Made by a program: the position numbers and the translations under genes. 64,000 nt of DNA, from NCBI RefSeq assembly GCF_019320115.1, contig NC_089584.1:109075799-109139798 (forward strand), in the 5' to 3' direction. Below the pieces are notes generated by a model. It did not search any database. It worked only from the letters and a program-made list of their open reading frames with translations, and was not told where the DNA came from. This DNA comes from Miscanthus floridulus. Its lineage: Eukaryota; Streptophyta; Magnoliopsida; Poales; Poaceae. The number at the start of each line of letters is the position of its first letter. Position 1 is the stretch's first letter. This document shows, one piece after another, positions 34,500 through 46,976 of the stretch.

Positions 34500-37400
34500 T
34501 TAAAAATAGGATCGTGATGAGCGTGATGAACGGGTGGTGCTGCCCTCATTGCGATCTTTCTTCCACATTCCTTCAATGCTCTGGAAACACTTGAGAGGTC
34601 TCACCTGTTCAAATTACAGCAAAGTGAACATTACAAACATTATTTCCTGCCACAGTCCATTACAAAATACTCAAAGTATAATGAGAAGGCGTTAATGGCT
34701 ACCTTCCAACGGTTTCTGTGAGCTATCTCATTTTGGATAGCAGACAACCGGTTGATAATTACTCTAAAATCAGGCCTGTCTGCAGGATTTTCACTCCAGC
34801 ACTGCTCAATCAACCTGCATCAATGTCAAGTGGACAGGCAAAAAGGTCAGACAAAATTTACAAAGGGAAAAGCACCAACAATAATGGTACTTGGAGGAAA
34901 TGGAACACGTTAAATTTGACACATACAAGTAGTTAAATTGAGCATGACTAGCAGAAGTTTGCTAAAGTTTGAAATGCATAGCAAGACACAAAAGTGCTCT
35001 AATTGAATTAGTAATTGCCACTATATAAGCAAAGCGGAAAGAATGACTGCTTACTCTCTTAACCCATGAGCATAATGCTTTGGAGGAGCTCGAAAAGGCG
35101 GCCTTTCTTTAGAATTGTGTACCTTCTCAATTTCATCATTTTTCTTATCGTAATAAGGAAGGCATCCTTCAATCATCTGCAATAGTTGGGATTTGGGAAC
35201 ATATCGAGCACAAAAATGGTCATATGAGTGACTTTGCAGGGAGTAATTGGTGCTGAAATGAGTGTCGTTCTTATGTTTAAAGAAACAACAGTGTCAACTG
35301 AATAAAGATACCAGCAGTAAACTGCGTAACAGTGCTCAATACCATATAAATATGTTGGCAGAAATATTTAGAGAACACAGAAATGCACCATCCAACCTAC
35401 TGTGTGGAGACAGAGATGCAAAACGTTATAATATATCACAACTTACCTCCTGAAGTATCAACGCGAATGAGAAGACATCCACTTTAGTATCATACTCTTC
35501 ATTTCGCAGGACTTCTGGAGCCACATATCTGCCTGAGACATTTTAAAAATTACCAGTTGAAACAGAAGGCAAAATAAGTTAAGAAGGGCAAAGGTCACCA
35601 CTAATATAGCACAGATTTAGCATAACAAACAATGAAGTCCACTTACAAGCATTGCCTGGAGAAGTCACCGCTTTATCTTCTCTAACTTTTTTTCTCCATT
35701 TTAACATCTTACACAAATCAAAATCTGCCACCTTCAGATGTCCAGTGTCATCCCTCAATATGTTACTGTTATCTTACACAATGGGCATAGAAAGTCTTTT
35801 AACAAACCAGGTATTTAAAGCGCTACATGGGGGTGTACAGAAGAAGAAGCAAGCAATTTTCATTGAAAAAATATAACCACAGAGTACTCACGAAGGCTCA
35901 AGGTCACGATGGATGATAGCTTGAGGTTTATGCTCATGCAAGTAATTCATTCCTCTGTTACAATTCACAAAGGAACACAAGTTAGATTTAGTTACTTCAT
36001 AACAACAAAACATAGTAGCCAACAGAGTTTATCTCATAGTATCCAGGTTATGTCTGGTAAACCTTGCAACATCAAGAGCTAACTTCACTGCATATGATGG
36101 TGGCAGAGCTCCTTTCTTACTCAAGTGAGTGCGCAAGTCACCCTGAAAATAAACATTTTGGTAATTCTCAATAGCCCATGACATAACATGAAGATGCATT
36201 TTAATACACATGTTACATAAACTATGACACCGAGTTAATAAATCTAGACGTTGTGCAGTGTTGAAATCATATTGCTGGTAGTTACAATGAAGTCATCGTG
36301 CTACTTGAACACAATATTTTGTAATTTTGTTGCTTTTTGGTAATGATGAAATTTGGATATCCTGTTGTGGAATAAAAAGTTACAACGAAGTCAACATGAA
36401 ACATATATGCTATCTTAATCTTAATATAAAAAAAATCACAAAATCGCATGAGATAAACAGTGAAACTTGCACTGATTTATTGTTCGTCAAACATTGCCAA
36501 AACGAAAGAAGCTGCTATTACAAATTAAAATCTGATTTCACATTGTCAGTAGGCCAAACATAAGCCACAACGCATTAAGAAACTTATTAAGGTAAATAAC
36601 TATCAGATATTAGCAAAAAAAACATTTTTAATACTTTACACATGTAGACAACTAGAATAATATGAAGCCGTGGATCCACACCTAAAAGGTTTGCTAAAAA
36701 CATAGCCTCATATATTGCCCTCACTAATCGAATAACATTTAGAAAACAATGCAGATTATAAACAGCATATTTCCCTTAAGACAAACCTTGCGCATAAATT
36801 CCATAACAATCATCATTGGATTGCTTTGTGTTACAGCACCCAAAAATTGCACAACATTTGGATGGCGTATAAGTTGCAGCACATCAAGCTCGTCTCTGAA
36901 TGCCTGCCTGTAAGACATCCAAACTATCAGGATAATATAGCTTTAGAAGAAAGGTAAAATTCAGTAAAATTAGGCCAAGATAGACCAGAAACAAATGGAA
37001 TAACTCAATGGAAAGTACCCACACTTTGCTCTCATCCACAATTAGATCATCATCCAGCTTCTTAACAGCAACTGGAATGCCCCTCCATGTTGCTTTTCTA
37101 AATGTGCCCTGCAAAGCAGATTGAAATAATAACTATCTAAAAAATTTATTGCCAACGATATCTAATGGTGGAAGTATAGCTTTAAAACTTAAGATAAAGA
37201 AAGTACAACCTAAAATCAACAATTCTAACCAATTGTAAGCTTATTAGTGCTAGAGACAACCAATTTGAAAAGGCTCATGTGAAAGAAAGGGAAATATACA
37301 TACAGACCTTGGATAGATCATTGCCATTAGTGAAATCAAGCTCGGATGGGTCAATCTCATATTCAGGAACTTCACGAACATTGTTCACATGCATTGGAGC

Positions 37401-38219
37401 AATCTTCAAGAAAGAAGCGAATATTCAGAACACCTGAACAAAACAAAACATCAGGCAGAGGCGACACTCGTCGTAGTACCTTATGCTTGGAGCCATGCTT
37501 CTCAAAGATCTTGATCACATCATGATTCTGATAATGCATTGCATCCGCCAAAGGCTGCCAGATAGTAGCAACGCTCAACTAATGCAGCAAGTCACAACAA
37601 GACATATATGCACAAATACAAATGATGTTATCTTGAATCTATGTTCCACGTGCTAGCATAGCCTATAAAATTGTCATTGTCTTCTTGTCGCGTACTAAAT
37701 CCTCTTAACTAACTTAGTGTACCAATCGTGAAAGCTTTTCCCATAAAAATTCCAATTTGTTTTCAGATTTCTCTCTAAGGAAAAGGATTTTACGGTCCTC
37801 ATCAAACGCAAGCAAAAGGAGTTTTTGTAAAGAAAGACAAAAGACACTCAAGCAGGCTGCACCGTGCTGCCCCACTGGTCCTCGACGGCGGCATCCGCGC
37901 CGCTCTGGAGGAGCAGCTCGACGACCTCGGCGTGTCCCTCGCAGGCGGCGATGTGCAGCGCCGTGCGGCCGTCGGAGTCGCGGAAATTGGGGTCGGCGCC
38001 GCCGTCGAGGAGCTCGCGGATCCCCTCCGCGTTGCCCTCGTGCGCCAGGTACATGAGCTGGAAGCTCATGACGCCGTTCGCCTGGGCCGACGAGCCCTCC
38101 GCCGAGCTCGCACCACCGCCCTCGCCGCCGCCGCGCTCGGGCGCCAGCGACGACTGCTTGCCCAGCCTGAACCGCGGCGTCGCCGGCCCAGACTCCGGCG
38201 CGTGAGGCTTCGGCTCCAT
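34500..38219 (-). CDS. Integrin-linked-kinase-like protein kinase (ankyrin repeats + Raf-like kinase), 12 exons, intact
   Basis: Predicted Ser/Thr kinase of the plant ILK group (Raf-like MAPKKK subgroup C). Exons on the minus strand: 38219-37863, 37554-37480, 37403-37308, 37108-37023, 36907-36787, 36142-36063, 35954-35892, 35765-35647, 35532-35447, 35176-35055, 34814-34703, 34604-34500. All have GT-AG borders and joined phases: 1,422 nt, 473 residues, no internal stop. Residues 1-50 are a Gly/Ser-rich leader, about 51-141 ankyrin repeats (GRTALHIAACEGH), and about 165-440 the kinase. The Gly loop is poor (SKGTF). Lys192 (VAVKKL), HRDLEPSN (287-294) and APE (337-339) are present, but the metal-binding DFG reads DFD (307-309). 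The tail is Ser/Arg-rich. The family acts in wall, osmotic, hormone or immune signalling; the exact role here is unknown. Confidence 0.93.
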
Positions 38220-38499
38220 GGAGGCGGGCGGACGGCAGCGCTAGGGTTCTGGGAGAGATCGGATCAGAGGCTTTCGGGCGAAGGATTCAGGAGAAGTGGA
38301 GAAGGGGAGACCGAGAGGGGGCGGCCAGCGCGTGCCAGGGATGGACGAATCGAGGGGGGTTTGGGAGTGGAACTTGGAATAACAGTCGGACATGATGGCG
38401 TGGGGTGTGGGGCGGTGGGTCAATGGCGTGATGGGTGGTTTGGCTGCTGAGCTGGCAGCAGGCAGCCAACGAACTCGCAGTAGCCGGTATCGGTCTGTT
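38220..38499 (-). other. 5' flank and presumed promoter of the kinase gene
   Basis: Directly upstream of the kinase start codon lies a GC- and GA-rich stretch with no gene. It would hold the 5' untranslated region and promoter, but I see no clear TATA box. Confidence 0.45.
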
Positions 38500-38641
38500 G
38501 GTTGGTGGGTTTCTGGATTTGTTTGAGTTGGGTGATACTGGTTTATTATAAGAAAAAAAATATTATTAGTTGGCTGGTTTAGGTTGATTGAAACTATTGA
38601 CTAGCTAATTTGGACTAATTGAAACCAACAAGCGAACAGGC
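38500..38641. mobile_element. Probable hAT-type MITE remnant
   Basis: The right end (ccaacaagcgaacaggcc) is the reverse of a common grass MITE terminus ggcctgttcgcttg, and the interior has the typical ggctggtttaggttg and ctggtttatta pieces in inverted arrangement. The left terminus is not clear. Confidence 0.4.
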
Positions 38642-39366
38642 CTCCGTGGACGAGGAGTCCTTTGACAGCTCAGGCCCGCCGCAACCGGAGTTCCGACCGA
38701 CGTGGGCTCTGTGACACGGCGGATATTACACTGCCTCTGTGCCTGTTCTACGGGAGCTGATTATTTTCACATCCAATGTTTGGAGTTTGAGGGTCCCTTG
38801 CAAATTAAAGGTCACTCTCACGCTGGCAGACATGGCTTGGCCTAGCCCAAGGCAAAGTTGAGTACTTTCCTAAAAAAAAGAAGGCAAAGTTGAGTACTCG
38901 TACGTGCTAATAGAAAAGGGACATGTTGGAGATGTCTACAGGTAGTAAGAGCGGTTCGCGAATCGTGACCAAAAGCATTGCAACTGCAGCATGCTGTCAC
39001 TTGAGGTATACTGGAGCTTTTTTAGGTGTAGCAGTTGGTGGTGGACGTACTTGGACGTTGAGATGCGAAAGATGAGGACTGCGATACGTCGGTTTTGTCA
39101 CTGCTACGCGCGCGGAACAAATCGTGGCGGCGGGCGCCGCAGCCGGAGCTGACGTGTTGCCAGGTATCTAGAATGGAAGCCTAGATCTTCAATGTTTTAA
39201 ACCGAAAGCGACACGATCTTGAGTTCGGCTGTGGTCGGCTGCAGAAATATAAAATGACGCGGACGCTTCTAGACATGCTCGTCCAAATCGTCAGTTCCTC
39301 TTCCTCATCAATCTGAAAATGACACAATTCTAACATAATAAATAACAAATCAAGTCATCTTAGGTC
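38642..39366. other. Intergenic DNA, no gene recognised
   Basis: Only short, unmatched open frames; no repeat structure seen. Confidence 0.5.
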
Positions 39367-39682
39367 TGAATAAATTTATATGAAGTATTAATATTTATAT
39401 ATTATTAAACGGCCTTATTGGATATAATAAATTATTTCTTTTACACATCAGATCTCAAACTCGACGAAGTCACAAACAGATGCTTTGCTACCGATGGACA
39501 AATCATCTACCATTGAAATCCGAGTAAACTTATATGAAGTATCAATATTTATGATATTAAACGGTCTTATTGGATCCATCCTAAAATAAATTATTTCCTT
39601 TATTACACATCAAATCTCAAACTCAACAAAGTCGCAACAGATGTTTTCTACCGATAGACAAATCATCTATCATTGAAAGAAT
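39367..39682. repeat. Two-copy tandem repeat, about 158 bp unit, AT-rich
   Basis: A unit beginning aatttatatgaagtatta, passing through ttaaacggccttattgga and ending gacaaatcatctaccattga occurs twice in direct order with scattered differences (second copy from about 39527). It is non-coding. Confidence 0.8.
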
Positions 39683-42090
39683 AACATTCCTAAGTTCCGG
39701 ATAAGCTTAAAATTTAAGACCCGAGCCCTATATTGACTCGAAGCCTTGAGCTTAGATGGTTAGGTTTAGACACTTGGTCGAATAAAGAATATAATCAACC
39801 GAGCTAAACTTAGTTTATTATATTTTCATAGTATACTTATTCGATGTTATAAATGGATACTCTTTTTAATAAATTTGATCAAATTTTAGATAGTTTGACT
39901 ATTAACAAAACTATAGATAACAATACATAGTAACTAAATAATGTCAAGTTTTACTCGTATACAACAATTGATCAAATTGGAGAGACCACGTAGTCAGCTA
40001 CCCTCTCCAGGGCTGAAAGGTCGCCATTGCCGACTGCTGATCTAGTCAAGCGAAGCATTTTCGAGCTGCAACTCCCTTCTCATCGCTACAACATGTTGTG
40101 TAGTATTGGTTGACTTCTCTTGGGACATATACTAGAAACTATGCCAGCGACGGTTTCGAAGGCGCACAAGAAACATGAGATCAACACCGCCTAAAAAGCA
40201 CGTAACGGAAAAGCGCGTACGTACTAGCCGCTGAATCAGCCCAGCAGCACGCCCGCGGGCACGGCACCACAACAGTCCACATGCAGGCAGGATATGTGCC
40301 TTGCTTCTTGTTGTTGCTGCGGTGCTGCCTCGAGGCATGTGATGTGTCCGTCTGCCATAGTGCCATACTGCCATCCCAGGCTCCCAGCTGCCTGCTTCAG
40401 TCCGAATTGACCCCAGGGACACGATGGATTGAAGAAGTAAGCATTTTCGGCAAAGGAGCAATTCACCAACAGGTTGCATGATCATTGCGTGAAAGACGAT
40501 TGGTGATGCCATACTATACCAGAGCAGCCTGTTCAAATGCCGGACTAGGCTCTTAAAGCCCCGTGGAAAATCTCATGGACCGAGACAGCCTAGAAACATT
40601 TTCTTTAGGCTGGGCTGGTCCTTTTGGGCTTCATTGCCCAAATTAAAAAACGGGAGCCTCAGCCCACCAGTTGTTCTTTGTGTGGGCTACAAAATAAAGC
40701 CTGGGCCCGCCTAGAGTACTGACCAGGCTGGGCCTAGATGGCGTTTTCAAGCTGGGCCGGGCTTTATCATCAACGTGTCAGCTTGACTAACAGATTCTGT
40801 TCGGAAAAAGTTCATCTGACCTCCCACAACTATTTTTTTGAGTAGTCGAAAAAAACCCCTATGAAAACCTCCGAAGGACTAAGCCGATAGATCTCGAAAA
40901 TCACGAAGTCACCACAACACTGTTGATAGGGACGTCCTCTACCTCTGAAAGCAAAGCATCGTTAAATCCTAGAAATACGTGCACCCGTGCCAAGTCGACG
41001 ACATGAATCTGGGTGGGCAAGAAACCTGACCAACTGATCTATGATCAGTACACACCTCCCACAACTATTTACGTTAGTAATTCTCAAAAAAACTATTACA
41101 TGAGTAAGATTTGTCTCTCAACTAGAAAGCCAGATTTTTAGACTTCTCAAATTCTTGAAACTGAGCGGTTTACCTCTCTAAGTGGTTTTGAAAGCGGTCT
41201 TAGCTTACGTGGCACCACGTCAACCGCCCTACATAGTGCCGTCAGCCACGAGAAAGGTAAAATCAAACTTTTGTGATAGTTCATGGAGGTTAATTAGACT
41301 TTATAAAAAATGTAGAAATAAAATTTTGAAAAATATCTAAATAGTTTTTAGAATAAATATGCATTTAATATTACTAAAATCTATTTGATATTAGAAAACT
41401 CAAAGATTTTTTAACTCATAAATTGCAAAGGGGACATGATCTAAACTAGCAATAAGACCTTAACTTAGGACATAAACTCAAAACATCAGACTTAAACCGA
41501 ATTATGAAAAAGCTAGGACAAGTGGTTGTAGGACATGAAAAAATGTTATCCACTAGATCTACAACTTTACCGTTCAAATTTTTTATTTAAAATTGTTTAG
41601 GATCTTTAAAGTATGATTTAAGTTTGCTGATTCTAAAATTATTATTATTTTCTAATTTTCAAATCACCTCGGATGTAGAGACACCATAAAGTAAAGTTGT
41701 AGTGCTCGATGATCTAATACTTGCAGTTTTTTTTCCAGTTGACATCATTTAAGTTCTAAAATTTTAAAATTTATTTTTCTGAATTTTTAAAATGACCTCG
41801 GATAGATATACCCTAGACCAAAGTTATAATGCTCAACTAGATCTAATATCTTTCCGTTCATTTTTTTTTATTTGAGATCGTTTATTAGGCGGCTAAAATA
41901 AATAGCCCGTACAAGATTCGTGAATGTTAATACTACACAATAACGCTCTATACTTAGTGATAACTGACTATATGGCGTAATGGTCAGGCAGCCTCGTGCG
42001 ACGGTGCGAGGCTTGAAAGGTGTTTGTCGTGTGAGAAAACACGTGAGTTGCCTGGTAGGATTATCCCATGATTTTTTTTTGCTATTTTAA
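39683..42090. other. Intergenic DNA, no gene recognised
   Basis: Open frames around 40132-40536 overlap on both strands and have no motif. A phrase cctcccacaactattt recurs at about 40820 and 41055. From about 41500 to 41880 the text 'gatctacaactttaccgttc' and variants resembles the repeats inside the element at 43161-45040. This suggests old transposon DNA that I cannot delimit. Confidence 0.45.
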
Positions 42091-42322
42091 GGTCGTTTTA
42101 TTTTTTAGAAAATGATTTACAAAGATCACTCCGTTTTCCCGTGCCTGCACTCCGCACCTGCGCTCGCGCCAGCACGCCCCCGCACACGTCTACGTTTCGC
42201 GCGTCCACACGGGGTCCACGCCGCCTGGACGTTGTTCGCACCGCGAGACCCTCCGCTTCTCACGTGCATTGCAACATATGCAACACCTTATCTACTTTTA
42301 AAATATTCATATGCAATACTTA

Positions 42323-42607
42323 GAGCATCTTCAAGAGACTCTCTAAATCCTTCCTAAATACTAGGAATAGAGATTTTGGTGAAAAATTACCCTCCAACAG
42401 CTTCTCTAAATGATTATCAAATATAGTCATATTCTATTCCGAATTTTTCGCTATCCAAAAATAGAAGACAAGAATGGCTCTCTAGAGTACGCACGAAATA
42501 TAGAAAAACTATTGGAGTGTGAAAAGATATAGAAAGCGATTTTGTGCAAATGACTCTCTAAATTATGATTTAGAGAGTATGATTTAGAAATGCTCTTATA
42601 GATGCTC
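42323..42607. mobile_element. Tourist-like MITE (PIF/Harbinger type), TSD tta
   Basis: The termini gagcatcttcaagag and its inverted partner (gagcatctataagag from the other end) bound 285 bp of AT-rich, non-coding DNA. The 3-bp target duplication tta is present on both sides (42320-42322 and 42608-42610), as expected for PIF/Harbinger MITEs. It sits inside the gcaacat repeat field, so it is younger than that field. Confidence 0.82.
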
Positions 42608-43160
42608 TTACAACATACGTCTGAAGACAGATGAAACACTTGAGGAATGCATGTGAAACACTTGCAAAAACACCTGAAAAAACACTTAAAATATTGCAAA
42701 CATACGCAATATTCAGATAAAGTACTTGCAACATATATGTGAAACATATACAACGTCCTGATAAACACCCTTGCAATGTGCGTCGAAAAAAATAGATGAA
42801 ACATGGGGAAGAGAAGCTTGAAACATCCATGTATAACCATTGCAACATATGTAATATTTTAATTTATTTTTGCAACATCCATATAAAATATTTACAACAT
42901 ACCTATAAAATATATGAAATACTTGAAACATATGTCTACAACATATGTTTTTCACCCTTTTTTCAAACGACACAGAGCAGAGCGGGGAACAGTTGGTTCT
43001 GGCCAGCCGGCAACCAAGGATGGTGGCATGGTAGCGGCTAGCTGGCCTACACCTGGCCTGGGCCCAGCTAGTCACGACCCTCGCTCTCTTGGTCGCCTGG
43101 CCACACACGATGGGTGGAGATGGAGGATGCGGTGGAGATGAAGGATGGAGAGGGAGGAAC

Positions 43161-45040
43161 TACTACTACAAAAACGATTTGTTGTAAAGCCTTCTTGTTT
43201 TTGCAGGAGCGGTTCTATATTGAGATGCCCCTATAAATAATTCTCAAATGAGCCATTCTTACAAAAATCTATTTGTAGGGGTGACTGGTGTTATCAGCCA
43301 CCCCTGCAAATCTAATTTATAGTAGATGCTAAATAGTAAAAATTAACTATTAAAATTCGAATTTTTTAAAATGACCTTAGACGGAGAAATGACCAAAATA
43401 AAAGTTATAGATCCCAAAAATTATAGAACTTTGTTGTTTACAGGGTTTTCATTTAAAATCATTTACTGCTTCAAAATATTGTTTAAAATTTAATTTTTAA
43501 TTTATCGAAGAACTCTGATTTCTCTTTTTAATCTGTGGCTAAAACTTGTAACTAGTCTTTCTCCCTCATACTAACTTCAAATTTAATGATTTTTTTGCTA
43601 AAATTTCCTAAAATCTTGCTCTATCAATTTGTTGTGTTCTTACAGCTAGTATTTGAGCCATCTTTTCATGTGACTTTGTTTTATCAATTGAGAATTTGAA
43701 TTTAAAAAAATAGCAATTTCAAACAATATTTTGAGACAGTAAATGATTTCAGCTGAAAAACTCATTAACGCAAAAGTTGTAGAATTGATTAAGATCTAGA
43801 ACTTTATTTTGGTTATTTTTTCATCTGATAAAGTGATAGTAACATTGTTAAAAAATTTCACATCTCATATAAAACTATAAGAGAGATGTAAATTTGTGAA
43901 CAATGTATAGTACCACTTTATCAGATGAATAAATGACCAAAACAAAAGTTGTAGATCTTGATGATTTCTACAACTTTTATGTTGATGACTTTTTTTAGCT
44001 AAAATCATTTACTCTTTTAAAATATTATTTTTAGTTAACATTTTTTGAAATTCAAATTTTGAAGTCATAAAACAAAATCAAAAGAAATGATGACCAAAAT
44101 AGAAGTTGTAGATCTTGAAAAGTTATAGAATTTTATAGTTGACAACTTTTTCATTTGAAACCATTTTGTCAACAAAAACTATGTTTGAATTTCTCCAATT
44201 TAAAATTTTAATTTTTCAAACTTCCTCGGATGGAGAAGCAACCAAATAAACATTGTAGATCTCGAAAAGTTATATTACTTTGTAGTTGATAACTTTTCAT
44301 TTGAAATCATTTTGTCAAGGAAAACTAAATTTTAATTTCTCAAATTTAAAATTTGAATTTCCCAAACAACCTCGGATGATGAAACAACCAAAATGAAAGT
44401 TATAGATCTCAAAAAGTTATATAACCTTTTGATTTAAAATCATCTTGTCAGGAAAAACTATGTTTGAATTTCTCAAATTTTAAATTCAAATTTTGTAAAC
44501 GATCTCGGATGGGGAAAGTGCCAAAATAAAAGTTGCATACCTCGAAAAGTTATGCAACTGTGTAGTCGACAACTTTTATATTTGAATTCGTTTAGGGCCT
44601 CAAACAATCAATTTAAACTCGGTTTAGGATAATACGTGGAAAAAGAAAATCCAATATAGACACAAGTGTGAGTGTACACAAGTGAGTGTGAGGTACAGTG
44701 GTAGAGGAGGGTATATACGAAGAGGAGGTCGTCGGTTCGAATCCTGCTCGCCGCGAAGCACCCTCATGTTTTTCGCGTGAAAAATGACAGAACTTGCTAT
44801 TTTTCATGGGTGGCTGATCGGTGGGGTCTCCCTAGATTAAAAAAATTGCAATTTTTTTGGGTTCGGATTCGTGATTTTTTTGAGTACCCCTACAAATCGT
44901 CCAAATTTGATTTGTAGGGGCGGTTGGCCAGTCGCCCCGACTAATCGAGCATTTCTAGCAACGGTTTCATAGGGGCGGCTAGCAAACCCGTCCCTACAAA
45001 TGGTCTAGAGCCGCCCCTACAAATGATGCATGTAGTAGTG
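43161..45040. mobile_element. Non-autonomous CACTA-like element with 'aggggcgg' terminal repeats
   Basis: The right end tgtagtagtg is the reverse of CACTACTACA; the left end reads tactactaca, one base changed. Both ends carry variants of tttgtaggggcgg. The flanking trinucleotides aac and aag differ by one base, a probable decayed 3-bp target duplication. The interior is non-coding and mostly a degenerate tandem repeat. GC-rich text before 43160 and after 45041 is of the same kind, supporting insertion into one pre-existing unit. Confidence 0.68.
43370..44600. repeat. Degenerate tandem repeat, about 110-150 bp unit, inside the CACTA-like element
   Basis: About six or seven variants of a unit built from 'cggatggagaaa', 'accaaaataaaagtt', 'gtagatctcgaaaagtta' and 'catttgaaatcatttt' follow each other. 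The copies are diverged and of unequal length. There is no coding frame across units. Confidence 0.75.
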
Positions 45041-45385
45041 AAGGCAGCCGCCGACGCTCGGATGCAATGGAGGTGGAGGATGGAGGCTGCCGATCGGGCG
45101 GGCATGGTGAAGAACGTCGTTGCGAGGCGGTCGCGCGGTGGGGGAAGGGGGCGGGCGGATGTGTGGAGTGGGGATTTTTTTAAAAGAGATGAGGGCCGGT
45201 CCTATGCAGTTTTGGGAAGTGAGAGCCGCGTCCGAACAGGAGTCACAGGACGGACGTCCGTGGCGTATTATTATCGTTTTTTGTTGATCGGCTTCTACAA
45301 ACCCGTTTTGACTACTTCTAAAGATAGGCTATGTAGTAGTAAAGGGAACATTGGCTCCAATTTTTGAAAAATTTGTAGTGAAGTA

Positions 45386-45772
45386 CTCCCTCCGTATCTA
45401 AAAAAATGTAATTCTAGAACAGTATCACGTGTTAGTATATCAACTTTGACTAATTATGGATAAAAATATAAATATTTATAATATCAAATAAATATTATTA
45501 GATTAATTATGAAATGTATTTTTATAATAAATTAATTTAGAGTTATAAATATGAATATTATTTACTAGAAACTTGGTGAAACAGCCCCGTTCGGCTTACC
45601 TTATATTTGGCTTGTTCGGCTTCTTTTTTCAGCTGGAACAGTGTTTTTCTCTCACAACATTTCAGCCAGAACAGTATTTTTCAGCCACTTTCAGCCAAGT
45701 TTCAGTAAGTCGAATGGGGCCTTTATGTGGCACGTAACTCATAGTTGCATTTTTTTTCTAGAAGGGACGTAG
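45386..45772. mobile_element. Stowaway-like MITE (Tc1/mariner type), interrupted
   Basis: It begins ctccctccgta after a TA dinucleotide and ends with the inverted, diverged partner (gaagggacgtag) before TA. The phrase taaaaaaatg recurs inverted near the right end. A second MITE (45584-45720) splits it, leaving about 250 bp of Stowaway. Confidence 0.65.
45584..45720. mobile_element. hAT-like MITE nested in the Stowaway MITE
   Basis: Termini gccccgttcggctta and the inverted gccccattcgactta enclose 137 bp with the typical grass text 'ttcagccagaacagtattt'. No clear 8-bp target duplication could be seen. Confidence 0.7.
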
Positions 45773-46976
45773 TAACGAATAAGAGAATTTAATTTAAAGT
45801 TCAGGCTTGCTGTATTCTAGAGTTAGTGCGTTAACGATGCACTTTTTTTTTTGGATGACCTTTTGTCCTTAGGATTGAAATCGAACATTTAATTTTCTCT
45901 TGAACTACGCATTATGGGGTGTGTTTTTTCTGTTCTCGTGTGCTTGTGAAAACTGTAGCATCGGCTATGCTTTGTAATTAATAACATTGGATTGATACCT
46001 CTTCTACGAAGGGATTGAAGCCGGAACTTCTTTCATTGTTAAGAAAAGATAGAATAATGTTCAGTAGGCACGTAATCAGCGCCGGTCTGTGTTCGTCAGA
46101 GTGCCAAACTGGTGGATGCAAATGTTTTACGGAGTAATACTAGGCATCATACAGAAACACAAACATTTTACAGAATCGGTGTGATGTGAGCACATGTGGT
46201 AAATTGTATACAGAATTTAGCCTTACTTTTCATCTGGAGACACAAAAACACAGGCCCTTTTGGTTTTCGTCGCCAACAGAGGGCTTTATATAATGGCTCC
46301 TTAATTCGAAACATGCATGCCATTAGCACAGAGAGCAGCAGCGGCTTTATTCCTTGGCCAGGGAAGGTGCACACAAAGAGAGTCTGTTCTGCGTTTTTCT
46401 TTTCTGCTTCTGAAAAGGGCTTCTATAGATTATATGCTATGAATAAGATACTGTTTGCAGTACATCAGTCAGATCCAAAGAGTTTGTATATCATGCTGAA
46501 CCACTATCGAGAAACGGGTCTAACCCGATCGCGAAAAAAAATGCTGAACCACTCTCATGGATAACGACAGATATATTAAACATGTATGGACACATTGGTA
46601 GAAGCAATTAATGCTCGATTTCCTTGTTGGATATGTATGACAGGCAAATTGCTAGTATTTTGCTGCATAAAATATAATAAAAATAAGTAAATGCACACCT
46701 ATATTAGGCATATCAGTGCTATGACTATCAACATATTCATCGGAAGTTTAATATTGTCCACTCAATAAGGATGACAAAAAGAGAGAAATGAATCTTCAGA
46801 TTGTTGTTCTCTTCTTCTTTAGCCTTTTATCCCTTTTACAGAATATTGATTCCTTTTATTGGAAATTTTTGTAGAACATTTTTATCTTCGAGAGAAAAAG
46901 AGATGCTTCTGCTTTTCGTCTTTGAAAGTAGTCATGGACTACGAACGTCAACTCTTCATTGTGTATCTATGACTAT
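45773..46976. other. Intergenic DNA, no gene recognised
   Basis: Short open frames only, the longest (46196-46564 and 46801-47226) without family motifs; the second runs into CACTA subterminal repeats. Nothing else was identified. Confidence 0.5.

Larger units (their letters stand above)
42095..45270 (-). mobile_element. Repeat-rich unit with 'gcaacat' motifs, interrupted by other elements
   Basis: A GC-rich block (42120-42260), a field of degenerate gcaacatatg / gaaacacttg motifs (42240-42960) and a further GC-rich block (42970-43160, resuming at 45041-45270 with gatggaggatgg and ggacggacgtccg) look like one unit. A Tourist MITE (42323-42607) and a CACTA-like element (43161-45040) sit within it. 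A similar unit in opposite orientation lies at about 59400-60340. Its transposon class is unknown and its borders are approximate. Confidence 0.45.

Noticed and set aside
40132..40536. Overlapping open frames of 60-134 codons on both strands
   Set aside because: No start context, splice structure or family motif; all frames are equally open.
44690..44760. A functional tRNA gene
   Set aside because: The two internal boxes are there, but the acceptor and anticodon stems do not pair.
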